NCBI RefSeq assembly: GCF_022682305.1
Contig: NZ_CP093528.1
Location: 4,269,344 to 4,333,343 of the forward strand
DNA from: Shinella zoogloeoides
Lineage (GTDB): Bacteria; Pseudomonadota; Alphaproteobacteria; Rhizobiales; Rhizobiaceae
DNA: 64,000 nucleotides
Direction: 5' to 3'
The notes beneath the pieces were generated by a model. It made no database searches, was not told the DNA's origin, and saw only the letters and a program-made list of their open reading frames with translations. Position 1 is the first letter of the stretch; every line of letters starts with the position of its first letter. Positions 49,759 through 58,425 of this stretch are shown here, piece after piece. A program made the position numbers and the translations under genes.

Positions 49759-51339
49759 ATGGCCGAAACCCTTGCCGAGGCGGTCTCCCGCCGCCGCACC
49801 TTCGCGATCATCGCGCACCCGGACGCCGGTAAAACCACCCTCACCGAAAAACTCCTCCTCTTCGGCGGCGCCATCCAGCTCGCCGGCGAGGTGAAGGCGA
49901 AGAAGGACCGCATCCAGACCCGTTCGGACTGGATGAAGATCGAGCGCGAGCGCGGCATCTCGGTCGTCACCTCGGTCATGACCTTCGAATATGACGGCAA
50001 CGTCTTCAACATCCTCGATACGCCCGGCCACGAAGATTTCGCTGATGACACCTATCGCACGCTGACGGCGGTGGACGCGGCCGTCATGGTCATCGACGCC
50101 GCCAAGGGTATCGAGCCGCGGACGCTGAAGCTCTTCGAGGTCTGCCGCCTGCGCGACATCCCGATCATCACCTTCGTCAACAAGATGGACCGCGAGAGCC
50201 GCGATCCGTTCGAAATCCTCGACGAAGTCGAAGAGAAGCTGGCGCTCGATACCGCTCCGGTCACCTGGCCGGTCGGCCGCTCGAAGACCTTCTGCGGCTC
50301 CTATCACCTCGCCGACCGCACCTTCCGCGGCTCGGACACGCAGGTCCAGCCGGTGAAGATGGACGAGGCCGCCGAGGTCGCCAAGCACCTGCCGGAAAAC
50401 GAGCGTCAGGCCTTTATCGAGGAGATGGAGCTTGCCCGCGAGGCCTGCCGCCCGTTCGATCGCGAGGCCTTCCTCGAAGGGCACCTGACGCCGGTCTTCT
50501 TCGGCTCGGCGCTGCGCAATTTCGGTGTGCGCGACCTCATCAACGCGCTCGGCGCCTTCGCGCCGCCGCCGCGCGACCAGGTGGCGGATGTGCGCAAGGT
50601 CCATGCCGCGGAAGACAAGATGACGGCCTTCGTCTTCAAGATCCAGGCCAACATGGACCCCAACCATCGCGACCGCATCGCCTTTGCCCGCGTCTGCTCC
50701 GGCATGCTGGAGCGCGGCATGAAGGTACGCCTTGCCCGCACCGGCAAGACCATCGGCCTTTCGGCCCCGCAGTTCTTCTTCGCCTCGCAGCGCCAGCTTG
50801 CCGATACGGCCTATGCCGGCGACGTGGTGGGCATCCCCAACCACGGCACGCTGCGCATCGGCGATACGCTGACGGAAGGCGAGGCGCTGGTCTTCGAGGG
50901 CGTGCCGAACTTCGCGCCGGAAATCCTGCGCCGCGTGCGGCTGGAAGACGCCATGAAGGCCAAGAAGCTGAAGGAAGCGCTCCAGCAGATGGCGGAAGAG
51001 GGCGTCGTGCAGCTCTTCTCGCCGGAAGACGGCTCGCCCGCCATCGTCGGTGTCGTCGGCGCGCTGCAGCTCGACGTGTTGAAGGAGCGCCTTTCGGCCG
51101 AATACGGCCTGCCGGTTTCCTTCGAGATGTCGCGCTTCTCCGTCTGCCGCTGGATCTCCTCCGACAGCGCGGCCGAACTCGACAAGTTCGTCACCCAGCG
51201 CCGCGGCGATATCGCCCGCGACCTCGATGGCGACCCGGTGTTCCTCGCGCAGGACGCCTTCTCGCTGCGCTACGAGGCGGAGCGCTACCCGGCGATCAAG
51301 ATGGTCGCCATCAAGGAGTATCACGTCACCAAGGCGTGA
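49759..51339 (+). CDS. prfC: Peptide chain release factor 3
   Basis: The 526-residue GTPase recycles RF1/RF2 after peptide release. G1 is AHPDAGKT (20-27), G3 is DTPGHEDF and G4 is NKMD. RF3-specific segments include [19 protein letters not shown] and [23 protein letters not shown] 49759 starts the conserved [20 protein letters not shown] (20 residues); an upstream open frame to 49168 is antisense to dut. A hairpin follows the stop. Confidence 0.96.
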   Translation: MAETLAEAVSRRRTFAIIAHPDAGKTTLTEKLLLFGGAIQLAGEVKAKKDRIQTRSDWMKIERERGISVVTSVMTFEYDGNVFNILDTPGHEDFADDTYRTLTAVDAAVMVIDAAKGIEPRTLKLFEVCRLRDIPIITFVNKMDRESRDPFEILDEVEEKLALDTAPVTWPVGRSKTFCGSYHLADRTFRGSDTQVQPVKMDEAAEVAKHLPENERQAFIEEMELAREACRPFDREAFLEGHLTPVFFGSALRNFGVRDLINALGAFAPPPRDQVADVRKVHAAEDKMTAFVFKIQANMDPNHRDRIAFARVCSGMLERGMKVRLARTGKTIGLSAPQFFFASQRQLADTAYAGDVVGIPNHGTLRIGDTLTEGEALVFEGVPNFAPEILRRVRLEDAMKAKKLKEALQQMAEEGVVQLFSPEDGSPAIVGVVGALQLDVLKERLSAEYGLPVSFEMSRFSVCRWISSDSAAELDKFVTQRRGDIARDLDGDPVFLAQDAFSLRYEAERYPAIKMVAIKEYHVTKA

Positions 51340-51345
51340 CTTGCG

Positions 51346-51368
51346 CCTGTCACTTTCAGGGTGACAGG
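51346..51368 (+). terminator. Hairpin after prfC
   Basis: CCTGTCAC (51346-51353) and GTGACAGG (51361-51368) form a perfect 8-bp stem with a TTTCAGG loop, 7 bases after the prfC stop and before the TPP riboswitch. No T-tract follows, so it may act as a weak or rho-aided terminator. Confidence 0.55.
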
Positions 51369-51398
51369 TGTCTCGACATTTGCGAAAACCGCTTGAGA

Positions 51399-51472
51399 CA
51401 GGGGCGTCCGCCGGAAGGCGGGCTGAGAAGCACCCTTTGAACCTGAACCGGATCATGCCGGCGGAGGGAGTC
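51399..51472 (+). promoter_or_regulatory. TPP riboswitch (THI element)
   Basis: The core signatures occur in order: GCTGAGA at 51422-51428, ACCCTTTGAACCTGAACCGG from 51432, and the final GCGGAGGGAG ending at 51470. They match the thiamine-pyrophosphate aptamer closely. It lies upstream of thiD, and TPP binding should lower expression of that gene. Confidence 0.95.
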
Positions 51473-51510
51473 GAACGGTCGCTGCATTCGCGCGGCCGGA
51501 AGACCGCCCC

Positions 51511-51528
51511 CTCGCCGAAGGAGGCGAG
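51511..51528 (+). promoter_or_regulatory. Ribosome-site hairpin controlling thiD
   Basis: CTCGCC (51511-51516) pairs with GGCGAG (51523-51528), which overlaps the AAGGAGG Shine-Dalgarno (51518-51524) and abuts the ATG at 51529. The arrangement suits a riboswitch that acts by hiding the ribosome-binding site rather than by a terminator. Confidence 0.65.
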
Positions 51529-52338
51529 ATGGCTGAAACGATCGCAAACATTCTCTCGATTGCGGGCTCCGACCCTTCGGGCGGCGCCGGCATTCAGGCC
51601 GATCTCAAGACATTTGCCGCGCGGGCTACCTACGGCATGGCTGTGCTGACGGCGCTGACGGCGCAGAACACGCAAGGCGTTTCCGGCGTGCATCTCGTCC
51701 CGCCCGCTTTCGTCGCGGCACAGATTGCGGATGTCTTCAGCGATATCAGGGTGGATGCGGTGAAGATCGGCATGATCGCCTCGGCGGAGATTGCCGAGGC
51801 CGTGGCGGGCGCGCTCTCACGCCATCGCGGTCCACCTATCGTGCTCGATCCCGTCATGGTCGCAAAGGGCGGAGCGTCGCTGCTGGCAGCGGAGGCCGTC
51901 GAGGCCTTGACCCGCCGCCTTCTGCCGCTTGCGGCAGTCCTCACGCCCAACCTGCCGGAAGCCGCCGCGCTGCTCGGCGAGGCCGAGGCCGCCGACCGGG
52001 CGGCCATGGAAGGGCAGGCGAAGCGGCTTCTGGCGCTCGGCCCGAGGGCTGTTCTGCTGAAGGGCGGGCACTTGCCCGGCGGCGAAAGCCCGGACGTGCT
52101 GGCGACCCCGGACGGGCTCCGCTGGTATGAAGGCGTGCGCGTGCTGACGCGCAATACCCACGGCACCGGCTGCTCGCTGTCGAGTGCCATTGCCGCCGAA
52201 CTCGGCAAGGGCAGGCCGCTGCCTGACGCCGTGGCGGCCGCCAAGAGCTTCATCGCCGGTGCCGTGCGCAGTTCGGATGCGCTGGCGGTCGGCTCCGGCC
52301 ATGGCCCGCTCCATCATTTCCACGCGCTCTGGGCCTGA
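51529..52338 (+). CDS. thiD: Hydroxymethylpyrimidine / phosphomethylpyrimidine kinase
   Basis: The 269-residue ribokinase-fold enzyme phosphorylates HMP twice for thiamine synthesis. It has [38 protein letters not shown] and the ATP/anion-hole motif [12 protein letters not shown]. It is alone, with a TPP riboswitch in its leader, and is convergent with the LysE gene 3 bases further on, so the transcripts may overlap. Confidence 0.96.
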   Translation: MAETIANILSIAGSDPSGGAGIQADLKTFAARATYGMAVLTALTAQNTQGVSGVHLVPPAFVAAQIADVFSDIRVDAVKIGMIASAEIAEAVAGALSRHRGPPIVLDPVMVAKGGASLLAAEAVEALTRRLLPLAAVLTPNLPEAAALLGEAEAADRAAMEGQAKRLLALGPRAVLLKGGHLPGGESPDVLATPDGLRWYEGVRVLTRNTHGTGCSLSSAIAAELGKGRPLPDAVAAAKSFIAGAVRSSDALAVGSGHGPLHHFHALWA

Positions 52339-52341
52339 TCG

Positions 52342-52956
52342 TCAGCGATCCGCCAGCGCCAGCCGCAGCCCCATCACGCCAAGCGCGGCGGCGAAGCTGC
52401 GCTGCGTCCAGACCATGATCCTTGGCCGGCTCAGTACCTGCTGGCGAAGGCTTGCGGCCAACCCCGCATAGATGGCGAAGACGAGGAAGGTCAGGGCCAT
52501 GAAGACGCCGCCGAGGACGAGCATCTGCGCGGTGGCGTCAGGTGCGTTCGCGGGAACGAACTGCGGCAGGAAGGCGAGGAAGAACAGCGAGAGCTTCGGG
52601 TTGAGGATATTCGTGAAGATGCCCTTGCGCACGATGCGCACGGCCTTTTCCGCCGGCGCCTGCTCGGGGCCGAGATCGAGCGCATTGCTGTCCTTCAGCA
52701 GGCTCCAGGCGATGAAGAGCAGGTAGGCGACGCCGATAGTGCGCAGCGCCTCGAAGGCAAGCGCGCTGGCATGCAGCACGGCGGCAAGGCCGGCGACGCT
52801 GGCGAGGATATGCGGCACGATGCCGAGCGTGCAGCCGAAGGCGGCGAGCAGGCCGGCGCGAAAGCCGCCGCTGATGCCGAGCGCCAGCGTATAGATCACC
52901 CCGGTGCCCGGAAGCAGGATGACGACGAGTGAGGTGATCAGGAATTCGGTGGTCAT
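52342..52956 (-). CDS. LysE/RhtB-family amino-acid exporter
   Basis: The 204-residue membrane protein has the LysE family start (MTTEFLITSLVVILLPGTGV), six hydrophobic segments and the loop GIFTNILNPKLSLFFLAFLPQF near 115-137 (key residues N-P-K). Such transporters expel amino acids or homoserine lactones; the substrate is unknown. ATG 52956 was preferred; the frame is open upstream but overlaps other signals. The upstream AraC gene is in the same direction, 74 bases away. Confidence 0.9.
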   Translation of the reverse strand: MTTEFLITSLVVILLPGTGVIYTLALGISGGFRAGLLAAFGCTLGIVPHILASVAGLAAVLHASALAFEALRTIGVAYLLFIAWSLLKDSNALDLGPEQAPAEKAVRIVRKGIFTNILNPKLSLFFLAFLPQFVPANAPDATAQMLVLGGVFMALTFLVFAIYAGLAASLRQQVLSRPRIMVWTQRSFAAALGVMGLRLALADR

Positions 52957-53030
52957 GACGGGCTCCATGCGGCTTGGGAGCAGCAGGAAACACCGGAAGG
53001 CCGGCCGGGTCTTGAACGAAATTGCGGAGA

Positions 53031-53831
53031 TTATGCGCGGGCGGCGAGCCAGGCGCCCGGCGTATAGCCGTAGCGCCGCGTGAAATTGCGCGTCATGTGG
53101 CTCTGGTCGGCAAAGCCTGCTTCCATGGCGGCCTCGGCAAGCGGGGTGCCGCCCGCGATCAGCCGGCGGGCAAGCTCGGTGCGCCGCTGGAGCTGGTAGG
53201 CATGGGGCGTGAGGCCTGTGCTGCGGGCGAAGTCCCGCACCAGCCGGAAACGCCCGATCCCGCATTCGGCGGAAAGCGCCTCGAGGGTCAGGGCCGAAGC
53301 CGGGTCGCTGTCGAGGTGCTCACGCGCCCGGCTCACGGCCGGCGAGGCGAGGCCTTCGCGGCGGGGCGCCTCTTCCCGCAGAAGCGCGGCAAGGAGCAGG
53401 AGAAGTCGCTCCTCCCTGGCGAGGCGCGCGGCGTTGCGGTCCATGAGCGCGGCAAGCGTTGCCGAAACGAGCCCGGCGATGCGCCCGTCCTCCAGCACCG
53501 GCGCATGGAACTCCTCGCGCAGGCCCTCTTCGAAGATATCCCGTGCCGCGGCAGCGACGACGGCGGGCTGCAGGTAGAGCATGCGCCAGGCGCGCGGCGC
53601 ATCGCCGATCGGCGCCCCGTCGTGCACTTCGCCGGGATTGACGGTAATCGTATGGCCGGCCCCCGCCTCGACCATGCCGCGCCCGCTCGCCGATTTCTGC
53701 GCCCCGCGCTCGATCACGCCGACGCCATAGGCGTCGTGGGTGTGGCGGGCGAAGGCATGCCGGCTGTCGGCGAAGACGGCTTCGATGCCGTCTATGCCCG
53801 TCCTGAAGATCTGGAAACGTCCGGCCGCCAT
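53031..53831 (-). CDS. AraC-family regulator, probably of the LysE exporter
   Basis: The 266-residue protein has an N-terminal cupin-like AraC-binding domain (RHTHDAYGVGVIERG, VNPGEVHDGAP). Two C-terminal HTH motifs follow: LTLEALSAECGIGRFRLVRDF and a second ending SHMTRNFTRRYGYTPGAW. AraC genes next to LysE exporters usually activate them in response to the exported amino acid; that is inferred here. Its stop lies 74 bases before the exporter start. Confidence 0.92.
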   Translation of the reverse strand: MAAGRFQIFRTGIDGIEAVFADSRHAFARHTHDAYGVGVIERGAQKSASGRGMVEAGAGHTITVNPGEVHDGAPIGDAPRAWRMLYLQPAVVAAAARDIFEEGLREEFHAPVLEDGRIAGLVSATLAALMDRNAARLAREERLLLLLAALLREEAPRREGLASPAVSRAREHLDSDPASALTLEALSAECGIGRFRLVRDFARSTGLTPHAYQLQRRTELARRLIAGGTPLAEAAMEAGFADQSHMTRNFTRRYGYTPGAWLAARA

Positions 53832-53834
53832 GGC

Positions 53835-54239
53835 TCAATCCTTCGGCACGCCGGGAAGCGCTGCCGTCTCGCCGAACCAGTTCATGGCGGAGCTGCACCA
53901 GATCCGCCGCTTCGGCGTCAGGCTGGCGCGCTGGTTGATGCTGCCCCAGCGAATGCCCCAGGTCGCGGCGTCCTCTCCGGTGCCGGTCGTGAAGAGCGGC
54001 GAACCGCATTGCGGGCAGAAATATTGCAGCCGCAGGCGGCCGTTCTCGGCGGTCTTGGTATAGAGCCTGGGCGGGTTGCCGGTCAGCTGCACGGCGCTTT
54101 CCGGCACCATGGCGGTGACGCGATAGGGAGAGCCGGTCAACCTCTGGCAATCCGTGCAATGGCAGATGGAGACCGCCTCGGAGTCGATCTCTGCCTCATA
54201 GGTCACGAAGCCGCAATGGCATTGCCCGTCGATCCGCAT
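53835..54239 (-). CDS. GFA-family (glutathione-dependent formaldehyde-activating-like) protein
   Basis: The 134-residue zinc protein has CHCGFVTYE, CHCTDCQRLTGSPYR and FCPQCGSPLF, the cysteine set that binds two zinc ions in Gfa-like (Mss4-fold) proteins. The function in this subgroup is not known; true formaldehyde activation by the family is doubtful. It is 3 bases upstream of the AraC gene, so the two are likely co-transcribed. Confidence 0.9.
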   Translation of the reverse strand: MRIDGQCHCGFVTYEAEIDSEAVSICHCTDCQRLTGSPYRVTAMVPESAVQLTGNPPRLYTKTAENGRLRLQYFCPQCGSPLFTTGTGEDAATWGIRWGSINQRASLTPKRRIWCSSAMNWFGETAALPGVPKD

Positions 54240-54294
54240 GACACGTCCTTCCGCCGTAGGATACGGCGGAAGGATAGGAGCTTGTGGCCGTGCG

Positions 54295-55206
54295 TCAATG
54301 CGCCGGCTTGATGAAGGTGCCGTTGCGAAGCTCGCGCATCGCCTGCTGGAGCTCTTCCTGCGTGTTCATCACGATGGGGCCATGCCAGGCGACGGGCTCC
54401 TGGATCGGCTTGCCGGAGACGAGCAGGAAGCGGATGCCCTTCTCGCCGGCCTGCACCGTCACCTCGTCGCCCGTGTCGAAGACGACCAGCGTGCGGTTGC
54501 CGGAGAGATCGCGGATGTTCAGCTCCTCGCCCTGGTATTCCTTCTCCACCTTCACGCCGAAGGGCTTCGAGGCGTCGCGGAACGTGCCGGAGCCGGCGAA
54601 GATATAGGCGAAGGCCGAGCGGTAGGTATCGACCGGCAGGCGCTTCGTCTTGCCCGGCGGCACGGAGATGTCGAGATAGACGGGCTCGGCGGCGATGCCG
54701 TCGACCGGGCCGGTCTTGCCCCAGAAATTGCCGGCAATGATGCGCGCCGCCGTGCCGTCATCGTCGACGACGACGGGAATGTCGCCGGACTTGATGTCCT
54801 GGTAGCGCGGCGCGGTCATCTTCAGTGACGAGGGCAGGTTCGCCCAGAGCTGGAAGCCGTGCATCTTGCCGGCGAAATCGCCGCGCGGCATTTCCTGGTG
54901 CAGGATGCCGCTGCCGGCGGTCATCCATTGCACGTCTCCCGCGCCCATCACGCCGTGATTGCCGAGGCTGTCGCCGTGTTCGACGGAACCGGCCAGCACA
55001 TAGGTGATGGTCTCGATGCCGCGATGGGGATGCTACGGGAAGCCGCGGATGTAATCCTCGGGTTCATCGTTGCGGAAATCGTCCATCATCAGGAAGGGAT
55101 CGGTCATCGACGGATCGCCGAAACCGAAGACCCGGTGCAGCTTCACGCCGGCGCCTTCCATGGCGGGGCGGGCGATGCTTTCGTGTTTTACGGGGCGTAT
55201 GGACAT
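54295..55206 (-). pseudogene. Pirin-family protein interrupted by an in-frame stop
   Basis: Read from ATG 55206 the gene would encode 303 residues of a bicupin pirin. Codon 58 (55033-55035) is TAG inside the highly conserved GFP-x-HPHRGIETITY motif, where most relatives have tryptophan or proline. The first part (MSIRPVKHESIARPAMEGAG to EDYIRGFP) and the remainder (HPHRGIET to the C-terminal GTFIKPAH) are in the same frame with no indel. TGG to TAG would explain it. The downstream open frame begins at an internal ATG (54999) and lacks the first metal ligands. It is either a recent null allele or a sequencing error. Confidence 0.85.
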
Positions 55207-55258
55207 TTCAAAGGTCCTTTCGACTGGGTTGCTTGGGACCCTTATACGCCTCGGTCAT

Positions 55259-55303
55259 TGTTCACGAAATCTGCCCGGACTGAAACGCAGTGTTCACAAA
55301 ATC
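55259..55303. promoter_or_regulatory. Direct repeat upstream of the pirin gene
   Basis: TGTTCACGAAATC (55259-55271) and TGTTCACAAAATC (55291-55303) differ at one of 13 positions and are 32 bp apart start to start, about three helical turns. They lie in the 275-bp gap between the pirin and amidotransferase genes, which diverge, and could be operator half-sites for a regulator. Confidence 0.5.
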
Positions 55304-55481
55304 ATGTTGCGCGGGGCGGCGTTTTTGCGGCCATTCACCGGAATGACACACATGGTTTCGCTCCGTTTATATTCGTTAACGCCTTGTTACCCATTTTCGT
55401 TGAAAATCCGGTGCGTGCCATGGTTAATGCGTCGGGTTCAGCGCCGGTTCGCGCCGGTCTCTTCAAAGCGGGAAAAGCATC

Positions 55482-56303
55482 ATGTGCCGTTGGGCAGCCT
55501 ATCGCGGGGAGCCGCTTTATCTCGAGGAACTCGTGTCCTCGCCCGCCCATTCGCTGATCGAGCAATCCCATTGCGCCACCCGCGCCAAGACGGCCACCAA
55601 TGGCGACGGCTTCGGCATCGCCTGGTACGGTGACCGGCCGGAGCCGGGCCGCTACCGCGACATCCTGCCCGCCTGGTCGGACTGCAACCTGAGGAGCATC
55701 GCCCGGCAGGTCCGCTCGCCGCTGTTCCTCGCCCATGTGCGCGCCGCGACCGGCGGCGGCACGCGACGCGACAATTGCCATCCCTTCGTGCACGGCATCT
55801 GGTCCTTCATGCACAACGGCCAGATCGCCGATTTCGATCACCTGCGCCGCCCGCTCGAAACCATGCTGGACAACGACCTCTACACCGCCCGCACCGGTTC
55901 GACGGATTCGGAGTTGCTGTTCCTGCTGGCCCTGCAATTCGGTCTGGAGCGCGATCCGCTCGGCGCCATGGCCGAGGCCATCGCCTTCGTCGAACGGCTT
56001 GCCGCGCATCTGGAGCGCAAGGTTCTGGTGCGCATGACGGCCGCCTTCTCCGATGGCGACCAGCTTTACGCCGTGCGCTACGCGACCGACTTCAAGGCGC
56101 CGACGCTCTATGCCGCGCCGATGGGCGAGACCGGCGGCTACTGCCTCGTTTCCGAGCCGCTGAACGACGATACGGAAGCCTGGGTGGAAATCCCCGACGG
56201 CAGCGCCGTCGTGCTGGGGGAGAACGGCGTCGACATGCGCATCTTCTCGCCCGCCGGTCGTCCGGCGAGCGCCATGGAAGCGAAGATCGCCCTCGTCAAG
56301 TAA
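55482..56303 (+). CDS. Class II glutamine amidotransferase (YafJ/EgtC-like)
   Basis: The 273-residue protein starts MCRWAAYRGEP, exposing C2 as the N-terminal nucleophile of Ntn-type glutaminases. It has HSLIEQSHCATRAKTATNGDGFGIAW (quoted core TNGDGFGIAWYG), HVRAATGGGTRRDNCHPF and FMHNGQI. Members either hydrolyse glutamine for a partner enzyme or act as gamma-glutamyl hydrolases, as EgtC does; the partner here is unknown. The 3' end overlaps the convergent coaBC by 8 bases. Confidence 0.9.
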   Translation: MCRWAAYRGEPLYLEELVSSPAHSLIEQSHCATRAKTATNGDGFGIAWYGDRPEPGRYRDILPAWSDCNLRSIARQVRSPLFLAHVRAATGGGTRRDNCHPFVHGIWSFMHNGQIADFDHLRRPLETMLDNDLYTARTGSTDSELLFLLALQFGLERDPLGAMAEAIAFVERLAAHLERKVLVRMTAAFSDGDQLYAVRYATDFKAPTLYAAPMGETGGYCLVSEPLNDDTEAWVEIPDGSAVVLGENGVDMRIFSPAGRPASAMEAKIALVK

Positions 56304-57501
56304 GCCGCGCGGCGACCCAGTCGGCAAGACGTCCGGCGACCTCGTCCTTGGAAAGATCGGGCCATTGCTCCACGCCGGCGGCGGTGATCAGCTTCACGCT
56401 GTTGCGCGTGCCGCCCATGATGCCGGTCTCGGGCGAGACATCGTTGGCGACGATGACATCAGCCCCCTTTTTCTGAAGCTTCACCCGACCATTGCTCTCG
56501 ACATCCTGCGTCTCGGCGGCGAAGCCGACGACGACCTTGGGCCGCTGCGCATGGTGGCCGATGGTCTTCAGGATATCGGGGTTCTCCGCCAGCATCAGCG
56601 GCGGCGGGCCTTCGCCCGGCTTCTTCTTGATCTTTTCCGTGTTCTCCGTCGCCACGCGCCAGTCCGCGACGGCGGCGACCATGACGGCGATATCGGCCGG
56701 CAGCGCGCCGAGAACGGCCTCAAGCATTTCCTCCGCCCGCTCGACCCGGATGACCTTCACGCCGCGCGGATCGGGCAGCGTGACGGGGCCGGAGACCAGC
56801 GTTACGTCAGCGCCAAGCTTCGCAAGGGCGGCGGCGATGGCGTGGCCCTGCCGGCCGGAGGAGCGGTTGGCGATGTAGCGGACCGGGTCGATGGGCTCGT
56901 GGGTCGGGCCTGACGTGACGACGGCCTTGCGGCCGGCAAGCGGCTTCCTGCCGCCGTCGAGCAGGTCTTCCGCAGCCGCGACGATCTCCAGCGGCTCGGC
57001 CATGCGGCCGAGGCCGGCCTCGCCGCCCTCCGCCATCTCGCCGGCATTGGGGCCGATGAAGGCAAGGCCGTCGCGGCGCAGCGTCTCGACATTGCGGCGC
57101 GTGGCGGCATGCGACCACATCTTCGGGTTCATCGCGGGCGCGACGAGCACGGGCCGGTCGGTGGCGAGCAGCACGGTCGAGGCGAGGTCGTCGGCAAGGC
57201 CGTTCGCCATTTTCGCCATCAGGTCGGCCGTCGCGGGGGCGACGACGATAAGGTCGCAGTCCCGCGCAAGGCGGATATGGCCGACATCCTGCTCGTCCTC
57301 GCGGGAGAAGAGGTCGGTATAGACATGGCCGGAGGAGAGCGCGCCAACGGCGAGCGGCGTCACGAACTGCTGCGCTCCTGCCGTCATGACCGGCCGTACC
57401 TCCGCGCCGCGCTCGCGCAGGCGGCGGATGAGGTCGAGGCTCTTGTAGGCGGCGATGCCGCCCGAGATGACGAGAAGGATGCGTTTTCCTGCAAGCGACA
57501 T
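56296..57501 (-). CDS. coaBC: Bifunctional phosphopantothenoylcysteine decarboxylase/synthetase
   Basis: The 401-residue CoA biosynthesis enzyme has an N-terminal flavodoxin-like CoaC domain (ILLVISGGIAAYKSLDLIRR, VAPAMNPKMWSH). The C-terminal CoaB domain has VTSGPTHEPIDPVRYIANRS and GFAAETQD. It joins cysteine to 4'-phosphopantothenate and decarboxylates the product. The length is normal. It is convergent with the amidotransferase gene. Confidence 0.96.
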   Translation of the reverse strand: MSLAGKRILLVISGGIAAYKSLDLIRRLRERGAEVRPVMTAGAQQFVTPLAVGALSSGHVYTDLFSREDEQDVGHIRLARDCDLIVVAPATADLMAKMANGLADDLASTVLLATDRPVLVAPAMNPKMWSHAATRRNVETLRRDGLAFIGPNAGEMAEGGEAGLGRMAEPLEIVAAAEDLLDGGRKPLAGRKAVVTSGPTHEPIDPVRYIANRSSGRQGHAIAAALAKLGADVTLVSGPVTLPDPRGVKVIRVERAEEMLEAVLGALPADIAVMVAAVADWRVATENTEKIKKKPGEGPPPLMLAENPDILKTIGHHAQRPKVVVGFAAETQDVESNGRVKLQKKGADVIVANDVSPETGIMGGTRNSVKLITAAGVEQWPDLSKDEVAGRLADWVAARLT

Positions 57502-57576
57502 GGCAAGTCCCGGGCTCTCATGGTGGCCGACGAATTGTCCTATCCCTTTGAAAGCGCTTTTCCAAGCGGCTTCGGC

Positions 57577-58380
57577 TCAGGCGCCCTCATCGGGAATGTT
57601 CAGCACATGGCCGCAGGCCTTGCAATGCACCGCGTCCGTCTCGTGGCGGGAAAGGCCGCATTGCGGGCAGGGGAAGGTCACCTTGTAGGGCCGCACGATC
57701 GCCTGCGCGAGCCGCACGAAGAGCGAGATGCCGATGATCATCGTGACGATGGCGGTGAGCTTGCCGAGCGTGCCGGGCAGCACGATGTCGCCGAAGCCCG
57801 TCGTGGTGACGGTCGCGACGGAAAAATAGAGCGCATCGACGAAGCCGGCAAAGCCCTCCGCACCGTAGAAGAAGTTGCTGTAGACGAAGCCGGTGACGAG
57901 GAAGAGGAAGACGAGGAAATTGGCGCAGGCCTGGATGACGTCTTCCTTGTCGCCATTGCCCGTCCGGCGCAGCATCAGCGTCAGGAGCTTGCTCTGGCTG
58001 ATCGCCCAGATGCGCAGCACCCGCAAAAACGCGAAATTGTGCAGCTGGTTGGGAAAGAGCAGCGTGCCGAGGATGACGATATCCACCCACGTCATCGGCC
58101 GCAGCAGCCAGTAGCGCAGGTTCGGCGCGATCAGCGCCCGCGCGCAGAGTTCGAAGGCGATGACGGCCGCGATTAAATAATCGACGATCACATAGGCCGA
58201 GCCGGTGCGCAGATAGGGGCCTGTGACGAAGAAGACGAGGATGGCGATGTCGATGAGCAGCATCGCCACCTGGAAGCGGATCGCCTCCCGGTCACGCCCG
58301 AAATAGAGACCGCGCAACTGCCGGCGCAGCCTTTCGAGAAAGGGTTGCGGTTCGGCGGCGCTCAGCGGCTCTTCTGTCAT
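57577..58380 (-). CDS. Voltage-gated-type K+ channel with C-terminal zinc ribbon
   Basis: The 267-residue membrane protein has an S1-S4-like region (segments near 40-60, 65-85, 95-115, with arginines in NFAFLRVLRIWAISQ) and two pore-flanking helices. The selectivity filter TTTGFGD follows SVATV. The C-terminus CPQCGLSRHETDAVHCKACG is a four-cysteine zinc-ribbon-like domain, unusual for bacterial K+ channels. It may sense metal or redox state or serve assembly; that is inferred. It lies 75 bases upstream of coaBC on the same strand. Confidence 0.88.
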   Translation of the reverse strand: MTEEPLSAAEPQPFLERLRRQLRGLYFGRDREAIRFQVAMLLIDIAILVFFVTGPYLRTGSAYVIVDYLIAAVIAFELCARALIAPNLRYWLLRPMTWVDIVILGTLLFPNQLHNFAFLRVLRIWAISQSKLLTLMLRRTGNGDKEDVIQACANFLVFLFLVTGFVYSNFFYGAEGFAGFVDALYFSVATVTTTGFGDIVLPGTLGKLTAIVTMIIGISLFVRLAQAIVRPYKVTFPCPQCGLSRHETDAVHCKACGHVLNIPDEGA

Positions 58381-58425
58381 GGAGGAGAGACTAGCGCCGG
58401 GCCGGCGCCGGTCAAGCAGGACCAG

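Noticed and set aside
49666..51693. Upstream extension of the dut frame antisense to prfC
   Set aside because: Only the last 157 codons resemble dUTPase; the rest mirrors prfC.
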